From assembly GCF_036320965.1 (NCBI RefSeq), contig NC_092249.1:2281614-2345613 (forward strand): a stretch of 64,000 nt of DNA, in the 5' to 3' direction. Below the pieces are notes generated by a model that saw only the letters and a list, made by a program, of their open reading frames with translations, was not told where the DNA came from and did not search any database. Within the stretch, counting starts at the first letter, position 1. Every line of letters begins with the position of its first letter. This document shows positions 1-10,778 of the stretch, piece after piece. A program made the translations under genes and the position numbers. The DNA is from Panulirus ornatus. Its lineage: Eukaryota > Arthropoda > Malacostraca > Decapoda > Palinuridae.

Positions 1-397
1 ACCGCCACATCGGACCCTCCCCCTTCCCCCCTCCTCCTCCCCCCCCCCCATCAATGGTGGGGGAGGGGAAGAAACCATACTACATCATAAAGCACTAACC
101 ACCACTCCCACCTACCCAAAACAACCCCACCTCCCCCCCCTCCCCCCTCCTTCCGTAGCGTACACCCCGAACCCCAGTCAATCGCGATCGAAGAGGAGGG
201 GAGGGGGGGGGGAGGGTGAAAAAAAAAAGGAAGAAAAAAGTTCTAGCGAAAGTTGAGACGCATCATCAACTTTCCGTTTCATCCCTGCAGGGCTGGGTAC
301 CTTCTGTGGGTTCCCTACACCCACCCACCAGTAACCCACCCACACCCCAATTTCCATTACCCGTCCACTTAACAAAGATTTCCAACATGACAATGAA

Positions 398-398
<1 letters not shown>
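1..398. other. C-rich intergenic sequence
   Basis: Homopolymer-like C runs alternate with G/A-rich stretches. Open frames here have biased composition and no recognisable domain. I see no gene. Confidence 0.6.

Positions 399-455
<57 letters not shown>
399..455. repeat. (CA)n microsatellite
   Basis: Uninterrupted CA dinucleotide tract of about 57 bp. Confidence 0.98.
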
Positions 456-456
<1 letters not shown>

Positions 457-520
457 ACCGGTTTTTCTTCGCCTTTAAACCACCCTCCCCCCTTTTAAAC
501 CACGGCGTTTAAACCCCTCG

Positions 521-640
521 CAACACGACGGTACGACCCTGAAATACGACGGTCCTTAATAAACCCGGTCACCATGACGGTACGACCCTTGAGTGACCCG
601 GCCTTTAACGGGGTCAGGTTAAGGGTCAGCCCTCCCCCCC
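521..640 (+). repeat. Decayed copy of the 21-bp foldback-type repeat (locus A)
   Basis: Three imperfect forward units (ACGACGGTACGACCCT and variants) are followed at about 599-631 by a GGCCTTTAACGGGGTCAGG spacer related to the CCTTTGACCTGACC module of the other loci. No reverse arm was found on the right. See 40,420-41,090 for the best array. Confidence 0.7.
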
Positions 641-787
641 CCCCCAAGGGCTGTGACGATGCCCATCCAAGGGTCACAACCCCCCCCCCTTGCGTTACGT
701 CACTGCCGTCTTCTGGGGGTGTGACGTGACGTCATGCCCTGCGTTACATACGTTACTGGTGTTGTACGAAGCCGGGGAACAAATGGC

Positions 788-1063
788 AATAAATGGCTGT
801 CCAGGGAGATACTGTACGAAGCGAGTCAGAGCGTCAAATAAATGGCTCTCGCCCACGAGCAAGCGCGAGGAGAACAGGTGAGGCGCCAGCAATAAATGCC
901 CTGCGTACGCCGTTTTTTTTTTTTTTTGAAGAATGTGACTTGCGGACAATAAATGGCCCAGTGGGAGCCGGCCGGGCGGCGTCTGAAGGAGATTCCTTTG
1001 AAAAATAAATGGCTGCCGGGGCTCGACAGTGTCCGAAGGAGGCGGGGTGTAGGAATAAATGGC
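788..1063 (+). repeat. Degenerate ~54-bp repeat phased by AATAAATGGC
   Basis: AATAAATG(G/C)C occurs at 788, 837, 891, 948, 1004 and 1054, spaced 49-57 bp. The sequence between is GC-rich and diverged (AGCGCG, GAAGGAG blocks). A poly-T tract interrupts at about 912. Only the decamer is well conserved. Confidence 0.75.
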
Positions 1064-1123
1064 TGAGGGAGGAAGACAAGACCAGAAATTTTGGTGCCTG
1101 GCTGTTCGTGGGTCCTGGCCAGA

Positions 1124-1140
1124 TGTGTGTGTGTGTGTGT

Positions 1141-1188
<48 letters not shown>
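1124..1188. repeat. (GT)n microsatellite
   Basis: GT tract with one A interruption near 1145. Confidence 0.97.
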
Positions 1189-1191
<3 letters not shown>

Positions 1192-1310
1192 CACCTCTCC
1201 GTACAGTACGGGGTAGGGGAATTTTTATATATATTTTTCATACAGTCGTAAGAACCCCACCTATTTAAACCCTTTCTACAATCATACGGCTTTTTAAACC
1301 GTATGCACGT

Positions 1311-1312
<2 letters not shown>

Positions 1313-1367
<55 letters not shown>

Positions 1368-1368
1368 T

Positions 1369-1450
<82 letters not shown>
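1313..1450. repeat. Long (GT)n microsatellite
   Basis: About 138 bp of GT with two GTAT interruptions. It is one of the longest GT tracts here. A short hairpin (CATACGG ... CCGTATG, about 1283-1305) lies directly on its left. Confidence 0.97.
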
Positions 1451-1451
<1 letters not shown>

Positions 1452-1829
1452 CACAATAATCTCAGCAGTGAAGGTTGGCGGCGCTGAACCAGTGAGTACC
1501 TCTTCCCTGGGGTCAACAGACTGACGGAGTTGTTCAGGTCTGCACCCTGCTCCTCCTCCTCCTCCCGCACCACTACAACCCTCATTCTTTTTTTTTTAAA
1601 GGCTCCATATATACATCTACATACCCCACCCCCCTAAAAGACACACCCCCCCCTTATATCAACGTCATGAGATGTACGGAGGTATGTTTAAACGCCTGTG
1701 GTGGAGTTGGGGGTGGTTGCTTGCCTGCGCTAGACGGCGTTTAAAAAAAAAAAATGTTCGGCGTTGTTAGATGAAGGTTTGCACTGACGTATATCACATG
1801 GATGGCGAGCGTCCGAGGCTGCCTCACCA
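1451..1829. other. Spacer without recognisable gene
   Basis: C-rich and poly-A/T runs, including AAAAAAAAAAA near 1742. No coding frame of normal composition seen. Confidence 0.5.
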
Positions 1830-2335
1830 CACAGAGTCGAGGTGAGGCAGGGGGTTAGTGGTGGAGGGAAGGTGGAGATAAGGGGGTTAGTGGTGGTGGT
1901 TGGAGAGAGGGGGAGGGAGGGTAACAGCATTGGTGGAGGAGGGTGGAGATAAGGGGGTTAGTGGTGGTGGTTGGAGAGGGAGAGAGGGGGGGGGTAACAG
2001 CAGTGGTGGAGGGAAGGTGGAGATAAGGGGGTTAGTGGTGGTGGTTGGAGAGAGAGGGGAGGGGGGGTAGCAGCAGTGGTGGAGAAGGGTGGAGATAAGG
2101 GGGTTAGTGGTGGTGGTGGTAGTTGGAGAGAGAGAGGGGGGGGGAGGAGGGTAGCAGCAGTGGTGGAGGGAAGGTGGAGATAAGGGGGTTATTCGTGGTG
2201 GGTGGAGGAGGATGGAGATACTGAGGTGGGTTAGCTATCAGTGAGGGAGAGTGGTGGAGATAAGGGGGTTCACACTGATGAATAAGGGTGGAGATAAATG
2301 TGGTGGAGGGGGGGGGGTTAAGGTAAAGGGGTTTA
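1830..2335 (+). repeat. ~72-bp G-rich minisatellite
   Basis: The anchor AAGGGGGTTAGTGGTGG recurs at about 1880, 1951, 2025, 2097 and 2182 (spacing 71-85 bp), with GGTGGAGATAAGGGGG and AACAGCA(G/T)TGGTGGAG blocks. Copies fade after about 2290. The proline-rich open frame read on the minus strand is a by-product of this array. Confidence 0.9.
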
Positions 2336-2367
2336 GCTACAGTGGTGGGAAAGGTTGGATATATCTT

Positions 2368-2368
<1 letters not shown>

Positions 2369-2436
<68 letters not shown>

Positions 2437-2485
2437 CAATAATAGTAGTAGTTGTAATAGTAGTATTAGTAGCAATAGTAGTGCT
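2369..2485. repeat. (AGT)n trinucleotide tract
   Basis: Pure AGT from 2369 to 2436, then interrupted by CAA/ATT triplets to about 2485. Polyserine and polyleucine open frames across it are artefacts. Confidence 0.97.
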
Positions 2486-2741
2486 GGAGATGGTGTTGGT
2501 GACGAAGGTGGAGACATAAAAAATGGGGTTAGCAGCGATAATGGGGGATGGGCTAGAAAGTGGGGCAAGTAGATGAGGAAAACGAAAGAGAGGAAGTGAA
2601 ACACGAATTGACGACAATAACTGGGCAAAGAGAAATTGAAAGAGGAATCAAAATAACGGATGAATTAATATTCTCATTTACATTGAAAGGAGAGAAAACT
2701 GAGAGACAGAACAAAGGAATCTAAGAAGATTACGGCAGAAA

Positions 2742-2746
<5 letters not shown>

Positions 2747-2814
<68 letters not shown>
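2747..2814. repeat. (GA)n microsatellite
   Basis: Uninterrupted GA tract. Confidence 0.97.
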
Positions 2815-2818
<4 letters not shown>

Positions 2819-2920
2819 AGGAGGAGCAGCGAGGAAGAGGTGAAAGGGAAATGATGTGGATCAAAAGGAAAGATGAGGGACTTGCTATCCACCAACCATC
2901 GGCATTTCCTGCTGCTGCTG

Positions 2921-2923
<3 letters not shown>

Positions 2924-2973
<50 letters not shown>
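2924..2973. repeat. (CT)n microsatellite
   Basis: Uninterrupted CT tract 110 bp from the GA tract. The two form an inverted pair able to base-pair. Confidence 0.97.
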
Positions 2974-2975
<2 letters not shown>

Positions 2976-2999
2976 CAACATCGCACACGCCCTTCCATC

Positions 3000-3247
3000 A
3001 ACATCCAGGGGGGGGAGGGGGATGATGAGGGGGGCGGGTTTCTGACCTTTGGCTCTAGGATTAAAAGTCTGTGACCTTCTTCAAGGCCAAGGCTTGGAGA
3101 GAGAGAGAGAGAGAGGGGGGGGGGGTAGGGGGGTTGGGTTGGGGGGTGGTGGTGTGTTGCAGTTGTTGAGCCGGGGGAGGGAGGGGGACGGAGGGGGGGG
3201 GGGTATTCTACCACCACAACCGCTTGGGTTAAGTTTGGGGCCAAAAT
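3000..3247. repeat. G-rich low-complexity tract
   Basis: Runs of 6-10 G separated by short spacers, with a short GA tract at about 3098-3114. No gene. Confidence 0.8.
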
Positions 3248-3279
3248 GGACGGACGGACGGACGGACGGACGGACGGAG
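3248..3279. repeat. (ACGG)n tetranucleotide tract
   Basis: Eight GGAC/ACGG units in a row. Confidence 0.95.
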
Positions 3280-3905
3280 GCATTTTTGGTTACGACACAA
3301 CCATACGACCAGTATTGATTGCAATCAAGACGGTAGATGCAACACACGAAGCCATCTGGATGTGTATTCTACTTCCTCCTCAACACCTGTGAGTCGGAGG
3401 AGGAGGAGGAGGAGGAGAGGAGTGGGGGAAAGACAATGTTTCAGCTCCGGGGGCAAGACAGTGTTTCGGCCCTGGCATCCAGCTAACGCCTGCATACCCA
3501 AAAGGCCGACGCACCCAAGTTCGCAAGGTTAATAAACTCGATCTTATGGTTACCAAGCTACCACGCACACACACACACACACACACACCCCTCCACTCCT
3601 TAATTACCCACCCACGCCCACCCCTTCTTGACCTCCCCTACCCCAAACGACCCCGACCTAATCTATATCATGACCCTACAAACACGGCAGGCGATGATAA
3701 GATTTAACATGTGTTAAATCTGAAGTTAACTGACATGACATACTCGCGAGAGGTGATTCTTGACTTACATACGTACTGGAGCATTATTATGACCTAAACG
3801 AATAAGACTCATTCTTAAACGGACTAGACCATGGCTTCCATTCTGGTCATCATTAACTAACTCGGAAATGATGGAACGAATCAATTCCTTCTTCAAGTAA
3901 CCTTG
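3280..3905. other. Mostly unique spacer
   Basis: Contains a (GGA)n patch near 3397-3417, an imperfect 24-bp duplication (GACA(A/G)TGTTTC(A/G)G) near 3433-3475 and a short CA tract at 3565-3588. No gene recognised. Confidence 0.5.
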
Positions 3906-4248
3906 TCACTAGGCCATCTGGTCTTGTGTTACCAGTTTACTAGGCCATCTGGTCTTGTGTTACCAGTTTACTAGGCCATCTGGCCTCGTGTAACCAGTTT
4001 ACTAGGACATCTGGTGTTGTGTGACCAGTTTACTCGGCCATCAGGCCTTGTGTTACCAGTTTACTAGGCCATCTGATCTTGCGTTACCAGTTTACTAGGC
4101 CATCTGATCTTGTGTTACCAGTTTACTAGGCCATCTGGCCTTGTGTTACCAGTTTACTAGGCCATCTGGCCTTGTGTTACCAGTTTACTAGGCCATCTGG
4201 CCTCGTGTAACCAGTTTACTAGGCCACCTGGTCTTGTGTTACCAGTTT
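3906..4248 (+). repeat. 31-bp minisatellite, ~11 copies
   Basis: The unit contains ACTAGGCCATCTGG and TTGTGTTACCAGTTT. Copies differ at a few sites (GGTCTT/GGCCTC/GATCTT). It is head-to-tail without unique spacers, so it is not a CRISPR-like array. Confidence 0.95.
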
Positions 4249-4773
4249 CCTCTCACTACCTTCCTCATGTAGGACAATGGACCGTCAGCAGCTGTTTGAT
4301 ATTCACACGTCATGAACGATGAAGAACCTCAAGTTAGAAATGGTACACAATCAGTCATTAATGTATCATTATCATCGCTCCGGACACCAGATGACCTTAT
4401 TAGACACGTACAAGCCTTACAGTCAATGCAACTCCGAGCCTACGCTACTTCCAGCAGCTGGGAAATGATGGACTCCTTTGGAATGGAATTCTTTTTTCTT
4501 TTTTTGGACGAGACTTTGCTCTTAATGGTCCAGCGTTGCCGGAGGGGTAGACCCATCGCTCGCGGCGGGAAAACAACACGCAGGCCTGGAGTCCGGTAAC
4601 ACCGACGGTCGCAGCGAGAAAATGAACTCCACGGACAAAATTTTTTTTCCTGATCTCCTCCTCAAACAACAATGTGTGAAGTAATTGCCACCAACCCACC
4701 TACCACCAGCACCACCAGACGACTGTTAACGAACCAGTACACGCCAACCACTCAACATAAACCAGCCAATGAT

Positions 4774-4776
<3 letters not shown>
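4249..4776. other. Unique spacer
   Basis: Open frames of 95 and 84 codons overlap on opposite strands without recognisable domain or splice logic. No gene called. Confidence 0.5.
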
Positions 4777-4858
<82 letters not shown>

Positions 4859-4860
4859 GA
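4777..4860. repeat. (GA)n-(GACA)n compound microsatellite
   Basis: GA tract to about 4834 passing directly into GACA units. Confidence 0.97.
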
Positions 4861-6830
4861 GACAGAGGACTTAGCAACACCATCACCCAGCCTGCTCCTC
4901 CAGCTACAATACACTGCTTAAAATCATCTATATTTTTTTCTTTCTTTTTTTTCTAGTTTTAAGGATTTACCCACCGTCACAGCTGGCTGGGGAAACGCTT
5001 TTCCCAGGGTTGTCGACTGTCTTCCACCAATGCCCTTCGCTCGACGCCTCAAAGGACATTTAGAAGTCAAATGAAGCATCGGCCACATTGGTCCGCCAAG
5101 CAGTCACGTAGAAATGACCCACCGACTGAGACACCACACACACACACACGACACCTCCAAGATTTCGGTGGCAAAATTCCTTCAAGCTCGCAGACGCTCC
5201 ACTCCTCCAACTTCGTCTACGTCCAACGTAAGACGATCCATAGATATACATATACACTCCCGAACCCACTACGTCTAAGGACCCAACACCACAGAGAAGA
5301 ATTCTCTTCCATTACGATCACATCCACACGATAAAACCCGAAAACGGAGAGCTATAATACCATATATCTCTGACTCCAACCCCATATATTGAATCACAAG
5401 TCTCTCTCTCTTTTGGAGGGAACTCTCTTCTCCCAGGGGAGATATAACTCCACAGAAACGATCCGGTATCGTTAAACCTCTAACACCATTTCAAAACTTT
5501 CAACCCCACACAAAGGACCTGTTCCCATACACAGTTTACAAAGGGAAGCCAACTCCACACAGTTAAAAGGAGTCCAATGGTGAATGGAATCCAATTCCAC
5601 GTTGAAGGTAAAACTCCAGAAAAGAGATTCAACTCTACAGAGGAATTTCATGACATGAGATCAAATATCATATGATGAAACCCACACCATACTGAAGTCT
5701 AGTCCTACATCTGGGTCCCAGGGATATAAGGAGGTTCCAGCTCCTTCTCATGTTTCATAAAGAAAGTCCGACACTACAAAAGAGGAGCCCAACCCTACAC
5801 ATGTGGGATCCAACACTATAAAGTAACCAACATATGGGATCCAAACCCACACACATGGGAGTCAACCCCATCCAGGGATTCTAAATTTACGTAAGGAATG
5901 TAGCTCCAATTACAAACAAAATCTTTTTCTTTCATAAAAGAAATATAATATAAATAACTTTGCCAACTGGAACAGTTCTGCCATATCACAAAAACACATC
6001 ATTAAATATAACTCGTAATAAGTAACTTGGTAAAAATTAACTTGGTAAAAAGTAACTTATACAAGCCATCAGTTACCCTTGAACACCCTAAACCCATTCG
6101 AAGGCAAACCCGTCCTCTCCAGACGCCATCCACAAATAACATAATAAAGCAAGAATCTTGAATACCAACGAAGCACCATGTTAAGGACAGGACTCTGGCC
6201 CTCTAATTACCTTGATTACCTTAGTCAAAATTACCTTCTGGCCTCTAATTACCTCGATTATCTCACTCAAAAATTACCTTCTCCATCTTCATGATCGACA
6301 CGGATAACTACCCTCTCAGCCATCATCACATGTCCCTCTATCAACTGCCCCATCACACTGACTCTACACTCCCACCTCGATCACCCAGGAGGGTATCTCT
6401 ATTTAAAGATAGCTCTAACTTTAACACCCTTACCCCAGCCTCGTGGTAGCTGGTCCATCCGCCGAGGCAAAATATGCAAACTTTTTATATTTCTTTCCCT
6501 GATTTTTTTTTTTTTTTTGGGGGGGGTTAGGGAGGGTTTATAAAAACCCACATACACCCCAATGGTCCCCAACCCGCAGCGGTACGCGTACCATTTAGTG
6601 GTAAGGCGATGGTAATCCAGATAGTACGTAGTGTTAGAAGCTCCCAGACACAGGCAGAGAGAGAGGAATACACGCTCGTGTTTCTCTGATAATGCTGGAT
6701 AAGGCATTTCCTGCTTATCCCTGTGCTGGTATGAACGTAGGAAACACAAAGGTTCAAAGTACTTTAAGACCTCTAAAGGGAGATGGAGGACTTCGACACA
6801 AGCAGACCACAAATACAGAACTCCATCACT
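4861..6830. other. About 2 kb without recognisable gene
   Basis: From about 5400 to 5900 there is a faint, very degenerate pattern of phrases such as ATCCAAC / AACCCCACAC, perhaps an old eroded tandem array. Short duplication AATTACCT(C/T)(G/C)ATTA near 6208-6270. No coding frame of normal composition. Confidence 0.5.
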
Positions 6831-7150
6831 ATAAAACCTAAGTAGCACAGCACTCCATCACAATCAAAGCTAAATGCTGCACTCCCACTCACTAGACACT
6901 AAACACTGCATCCCAATTAAAACCCTCAGAGGGCACTTCCTTTCAATAGAACCAATGTGCATATACCACTCCATCACAATTAAACTTTCACATAAGCGCT
7001 CCCTCTCAATAAACCCTACGTACAACCAACATTCCATCACATACACATAAAAAAAAACATTCACACAACCTTCCATCGCTTTAAGACCGTGAAAGATACA
7101 ACGCTCCACCACAGTACAAACCTTCAAACACCACTCCATCGCCATAACAT
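6830..7150 (+). repeat. Very degenerate ~45-bp tandem repeat
   Basis: The phrase CACTCCATCACAATTAAA or a diverged form recurs about every 40-50 bp (near 6849, 6910, 6967, 7027, 7070, 7128), with CCTTCA/CCCTCA between. The weak 91-codon minus-strand frame reflects this periodicity. Confidence 0.6.
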
Positions 7151-7420
7151 CTCAACATTCACCAATCACTGTATGTGACAGTGTGCTGGCCACCTTGCCA
7201 CCCCACTAATGCCATGGCCCTTCACTCCAAGCCAATACTCTGTGTCCCTCTCATTACCCTCTTTTCTAAGACGCGACAGACATCTGCTCTTCCATCCCCT
7301 TATCTCCTTTAATCTCTCTTTCTCTCTTACTCTCTCTCTCTCTTCTACTAACCGACCACACCATTCCCCCACCTCACACGATCGACCATCCATCCACACT
7401 ATCCACTTAAACGTCGAGCG

Positions 7421-7789
7421 ATGCAGCTCAACTTTCCTCTCAATTCAATCAACGGGGCTTCTCGACTCTCCACCCTACACACACAATCACCACCACATCA
7501 CATCCGATACGCCATTGTCATCGCTTCTCCCTATTACCTAACTGACGCCCAAATTGCTACCCTTCATAATAATCTCAGAACCACTATTCCTCCCCCTTTC
7601 AACGACCTTTCCTCCCCTACTCCTCCTCCCTTCCAGCAGCCAGTGCAGGGGACGATGATGCAAATGGTTCAATACAACACCCACTCATCACCCACTACAT
7701 CGAACATCAAATACGTCCAGAGGGTACAAGTACACTCAGTATTTCCAGCGGCTCCAGGATTTAACCGCCAAAGTGCTCAAGAATTCTGA
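7421..7789 (+). other. 122-codon open frame, unproven
   Basis: ATG-initiated frame of fairly mixed composition (MQLNFPLNSINGASRL start), proline-rich in the middle (IPPPFNDLSSPTPPPFQQP), ending at a stop near 7789. A second plus-strand frame is also open over 7209-7541, so low stop density in this C-rich stretch may explain it. No domain recognised. Confidence 0.12.
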
Positions 7790-8480
7790 GTGTCTTTGGA
7801 TTAGAAGAATTTGAGGGTCTTTGGAGTTCAGGGTTGGCTGGAGTCTTGGATTCAAAGTTCCAGAGTCTTGGGGTGTCTGGAATCTTTGGGATTTCGAAAA
7901 GCCTTTGGATTCCAAGGACTTTTTCGAGGTTCTTGTAATCTTTGGGTTCGTTTGGGTTTTTCCTGTTTCATCAAGTTTGTGGGTTCTCTGGACACTTTGG
8001 GTTCCATGGATTGTTTGGGTTCCCTTGAGTACTTGGGTTCCATGAGGTCTTTTGAATGTTCTTAGAGCCCTTGAGTTCAATGTAGTCACTGGGGTTTCCT
8101 GAGGTCTTTGGATTTCACTGTCTTCGACTTCCTTGGAGTCTTTGAGCTCCATAAAGTCTTCGAGTTCCTTGAAGTCTTTGAGTTCCATAAAGTCTTCGAG
8201 TTCCTTGAAGTCTTTGAGTTCCATGAAGTCTTCGAGTTCCTTGAAGTCTTTGAGTTCCATGAGGTCTCCAGGTTCCATGGTGCCTATGGCTTCCATAGTC
8301 TCTCAGTTCCCTGGAGTCTTGGGGTTGCATAAGTTCTTACGGGTCTTTTAAGCCCTGGAATCTCAGAAGTCCGTCTCGCTTCTGGCGTCCAGGGATTACA
8401 GACCAATTGAAATTCCAGGTGTCTGGTGATTCTAAGGGTCGGGGAATCAAGAAGTTTTAAGAGTTTCGCGAGTTCCTGAG
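7790..8480 (+). repeat. 18/36-bp higher-order minisatellite with decayed flanks
   Basis: The core at about 8130-8290 alternates two 18-bp units, GAGTTCCTTGAAGTCTTT and GAGTTCCATAAAGTCTTC, as a 36-bp pair. Flanks carry increasingly diverged versions (GGAGTCTTTGG, GAGTTC). Because 18 is a multiple of 3, several frames stay open (for example MELKDFKELED on the minus strand); these are not evidence of a gene. Confidence 0.93.
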
Positions 8481-8645
8481 ATCTCAAGGCTCAGACCCAC
8501 TCCTACGATGCGGCTAAAGTTTTCGCTAATGACTGGAAGAAGCTGGTCTCGCGCGTATTTCCAATGAGAAATATCGATTTTCAGTTCGGCCGAAGAACCA
8601 CAAGAGGAATGGATAGTTGGAGATCTCCAAATGTCTGATATCCAT
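8480..8645 (+). other. Short non-repetitive open frame, unidentified
   Basis: Starting after a TGA, the plus strand reads KAQTHSYDAAKVFANDWKKL and on to a TGA near 8640, about 52 codons of balanced composition. The minus strand is open over the same bases. No domain, no convincing start and no polypyrimidine acceptor were seen. It could be an exon fragment or chance. Confidence 0.15.
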
Positions 8646-9179
8646 GCATGGCGCTGTTGCATTTCTATAATGTCTCATCATACGTCAAATACATGAATAA
8701 ATTGCCTTCAAGAAGCCTCCTTCCTCCGTGAACATTAATCTATTAAAGACATGGCAGCCTTTCATATACGAACAAATGTGTGTCTGTAAAAAAATACATA
8801 AAACAATTACTTTCAGTCAAAACTTACGAGTCAGTTAACCACTTAAAATGAATATGTAATTATTGTGATAAAAAAAGTGTTCATTTAGCATTACTATACA
8901 GAGCAGTCTGCCAAAATCATCTCCAATCAACGCATGGTTTATCATAAGGATTTTGACCTAGCATGACCATAAGGTCCTCACTTATTACGAAAACCGAGGG
9001 GACTGGAAGGCAAGACCCCTCCCTCCCTCCCACGAATATGACCTTCCATATGAGCAAGAAATGACGCGAAGAATTCGCTGTCAATAAGGGGAGAATTTAA
9101 GCCATTTGAAGATGATGGGGAAATCATAAAGATATGACATCAATGGGTCTGATGTATGTTTCGGGTTAATCCCACTTGG
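8646..9179. other. Unique AT-rich spacer
   Basis: No gene, repeat or RNA feature recognised. Confidence 0.5.
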
Positions 9180-9595
9180 GCACGACGGTACGACACCTTA
9201 GCACGAACGTATGACACCTTAGCACGAAGGTACGACATCTTAGCACGACGATACGACATCTTAGCACGACGATACGACACCTTAGCACGAAGGTACGACA
9301 CCTTAGCACGAAGATACGACACCTTAGCACGAAGGTACGACATTTTAGCACGAACGTACGACACCATAGCACGAAGGTACGACACCTTAGCACGACGATA
9401 CAACACCTTAGCACGACCGTACGACCCCTTAGCACGACAATAAGACCCCCTTGAAGACGACGACGCGATCCCTGGATGTGGTAACGTAGCCTTTGACCTG
9501 ACCCTTCAGGATGAGGTCAAAGGTAAGGGGCCCCCCCATTAAACCCAAGAGTCGTACAGTCGTGCTTTGGGCTCGTACCGCCGTGCTAATTACGT
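9180..9595. repeat. 21-bp foldback-type element, symmetric locus B
   Basis: Left arm 9180-9445 holds about 12 forward units (ACGAAGGTACGACACCTTAG type). The spacer carries a perfect 10-bp inverted repeat, CCTTTGACCT at 9490-9499 and AGGTCAAAGG at 9514-9523. Right arm 9548-9590 holds two reverse-complement units (GTCGTACAGTCGTGCT, CTCGTACCGCCGTGCT). The open frames over it (SYLRAKV repeats) result from a period divisible by 3. Confidence 0.9.
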
Positions 9596-9740
9596 GGAAA
9601 GACTTGCAAACTATAGTGTTGTAAGTAACTCTTATACTTAACAATACTTAATGAACAATTCAGTATCTTTAGCGAGTCTTGCCACACATGGCTTCCTTAC
9701 TGACACCCAAAGTTCCTAAATATGGCAATTCATAACTTAC

Positions 9741-9791
9741 CTTGACTACCTGCGCCAGGGTCACTTTCTTTGGGGCTCCTGCAGCGCCCAT
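9741..9791 (-). CDS. Candidate first coding exon, unidentified gene
   Basis: On the minus strand an ATG at 9791 opens 17 codons, MGAAGAPKKVTLAQVVK, ending exactly at a strong donor (CAAG|GTAAGT, intron beginning at 9740). An in-frame TAG lies 30 bases upstream of the ATG, so this ATG would be the first in frame. The block is clearly more GC-rich than the AT-rich flanks. The product is unknown. Gly2 followed by small residues would permit N-myristoylation (inference), and TLAQVVK vaguely recalls the TL-E-V-K start of cytochrome b5 domains, which is far too little for a call. The next exon would lie at lower coordinates; I could not locate it. It could also be an internal exon with an acceptor at TGACTAG. 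Confidence 0.35.
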
Positions 9792-9994
9792 GGAGCAGGC
9801 CACGTCCACTGGGCGAGGCCACTAGTCAATTATATACAGTAAGTGATGTGTGTGTGTGTGTCTTTTTGGAATGGGGAGAGAGGACAACTGAGAAATAGGT
9901 GTTCTACGAGACTCCATATATATGAAATCTTTAGGTAAACCTAAAAATAAATAAAGCATTCCATAAGTCAAGTTATTCTGACTTTACAAAAACG

Positions 9995-9997
<3 letters not shown>

Positions 9998-10046
<49 letters not shown>

Positions 10047-10111
10047 TGGTGGGGAGGGGAGGGAATAGACGACCAGAATTGGAGGAGGGTGTGGGAAGGG
10101 GGGGGAAGGCT

Positions 10112-10181
<70 letters not shown>

Positions 10182-10206
10182 GTACAGAACAAATTACCCA
10201 GCGAGG

Positions 10207-10257
<51 letters not shown>

Positions 10258-10286
10258 AACAAACAAACACACACACACACACACAC
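9998..10286. repeat. Cluster of (GA)n, (CT)n and (CA)n microsatellites
   Basis: GA at 9998-10044, CT at 10113-10179, CA with an (AAAC)n interruption at 10209-10286. The GA and CT tracts are an inverted pair around a 68-bp G-rich loop. Confidence 0.97.
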
Positions 10287-10339
10287 TAACGGACAGTTGC
10301 TGTTGGGAATAACATCAAACTTGCGACACCAGTCGTTGT

Positions 10340-10482
10340 AGAGACGACCTCAAGGTACGACGATGGTACGACCCTTGAACACGACGGCATGACTCGACAT
10401 GGTGGGGGTGGAAGGGGGGGTAAGACCCCTCGAACGCGACGGTACGACCCTTGAACACGACGGCCTGGCCTTTGACCTCTGT
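10340..10482 (+). repeat. 21-bp foldback-type repeat, locus C
   Basis: Forward units at about 10350-10385 and 10430-10465 (GACGGTACGACCCTTGAACA), interrupted by a G-rich insert, then the spacer phrase TGGCCTTTGACCTCTG at about 10466-10481. No right arm recognised. Confidence 0.85.
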
Positions 10483-10723
10483 GGCGGTGTTGACTTAATA
10501 AGCGCTTTAAACAACCCACTAGTATACTTCTTTTTACAACTCAATACGTCACTATGGCTCATATCACTTTCACAGTCTACGTAAACTCGCCTCTATGATT
10601 CATGCCACCCTTTCAATAAGCTTAAATTCCTGAATAAAAATCACGAAAATGTAGAAAAAAAAGAAATTCACCTGTTTATTTATTTATTTCAGGGAACAGA
10701 AAACGGGAGTTGAGAGTCATCGG

Positions 10724-10725
<2 letters not shown>

Positions 10726-10775
<50 letters not shown>
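10726..10775. repeat. (GT)n microsatellite
   Basis: GT tract preceded by a TTTATTTATTTATTTCAG stretch. Confidence 0.97.

Positions 10776-10778
<3 letters not shown>

Noticed and set aside
2104..2628. 174-codon minus-strand open frame with polyleucine and proline-rich parts
   Set aside because: It is a translation of the ~72-bp array and the (AGT)n tract; composition is explained entirely by the repeats.
3906..4248. CRISPR-like regular spacing of repeats
   Set aside because: Units are directly contiguous with no unique spacers, and the context is eukaryotic. The same holds for 28,289-28,546 and 24,242-24,470.
7209..7789. Two overlapping plus-strand frames of 110 and 122 codons
   Set aside because: Both frames open in a C-rich, stop-poor stretch; no homology or start evidence to choose either.
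10664..10727. Strong acceptor TTTATTTATTTATTTCAG followed by a short open stretch and GT
   Set aside because: The supposed donor is just the first GT of a (GT)n microsatellite, and the exon would be about 34 nt with no homology.
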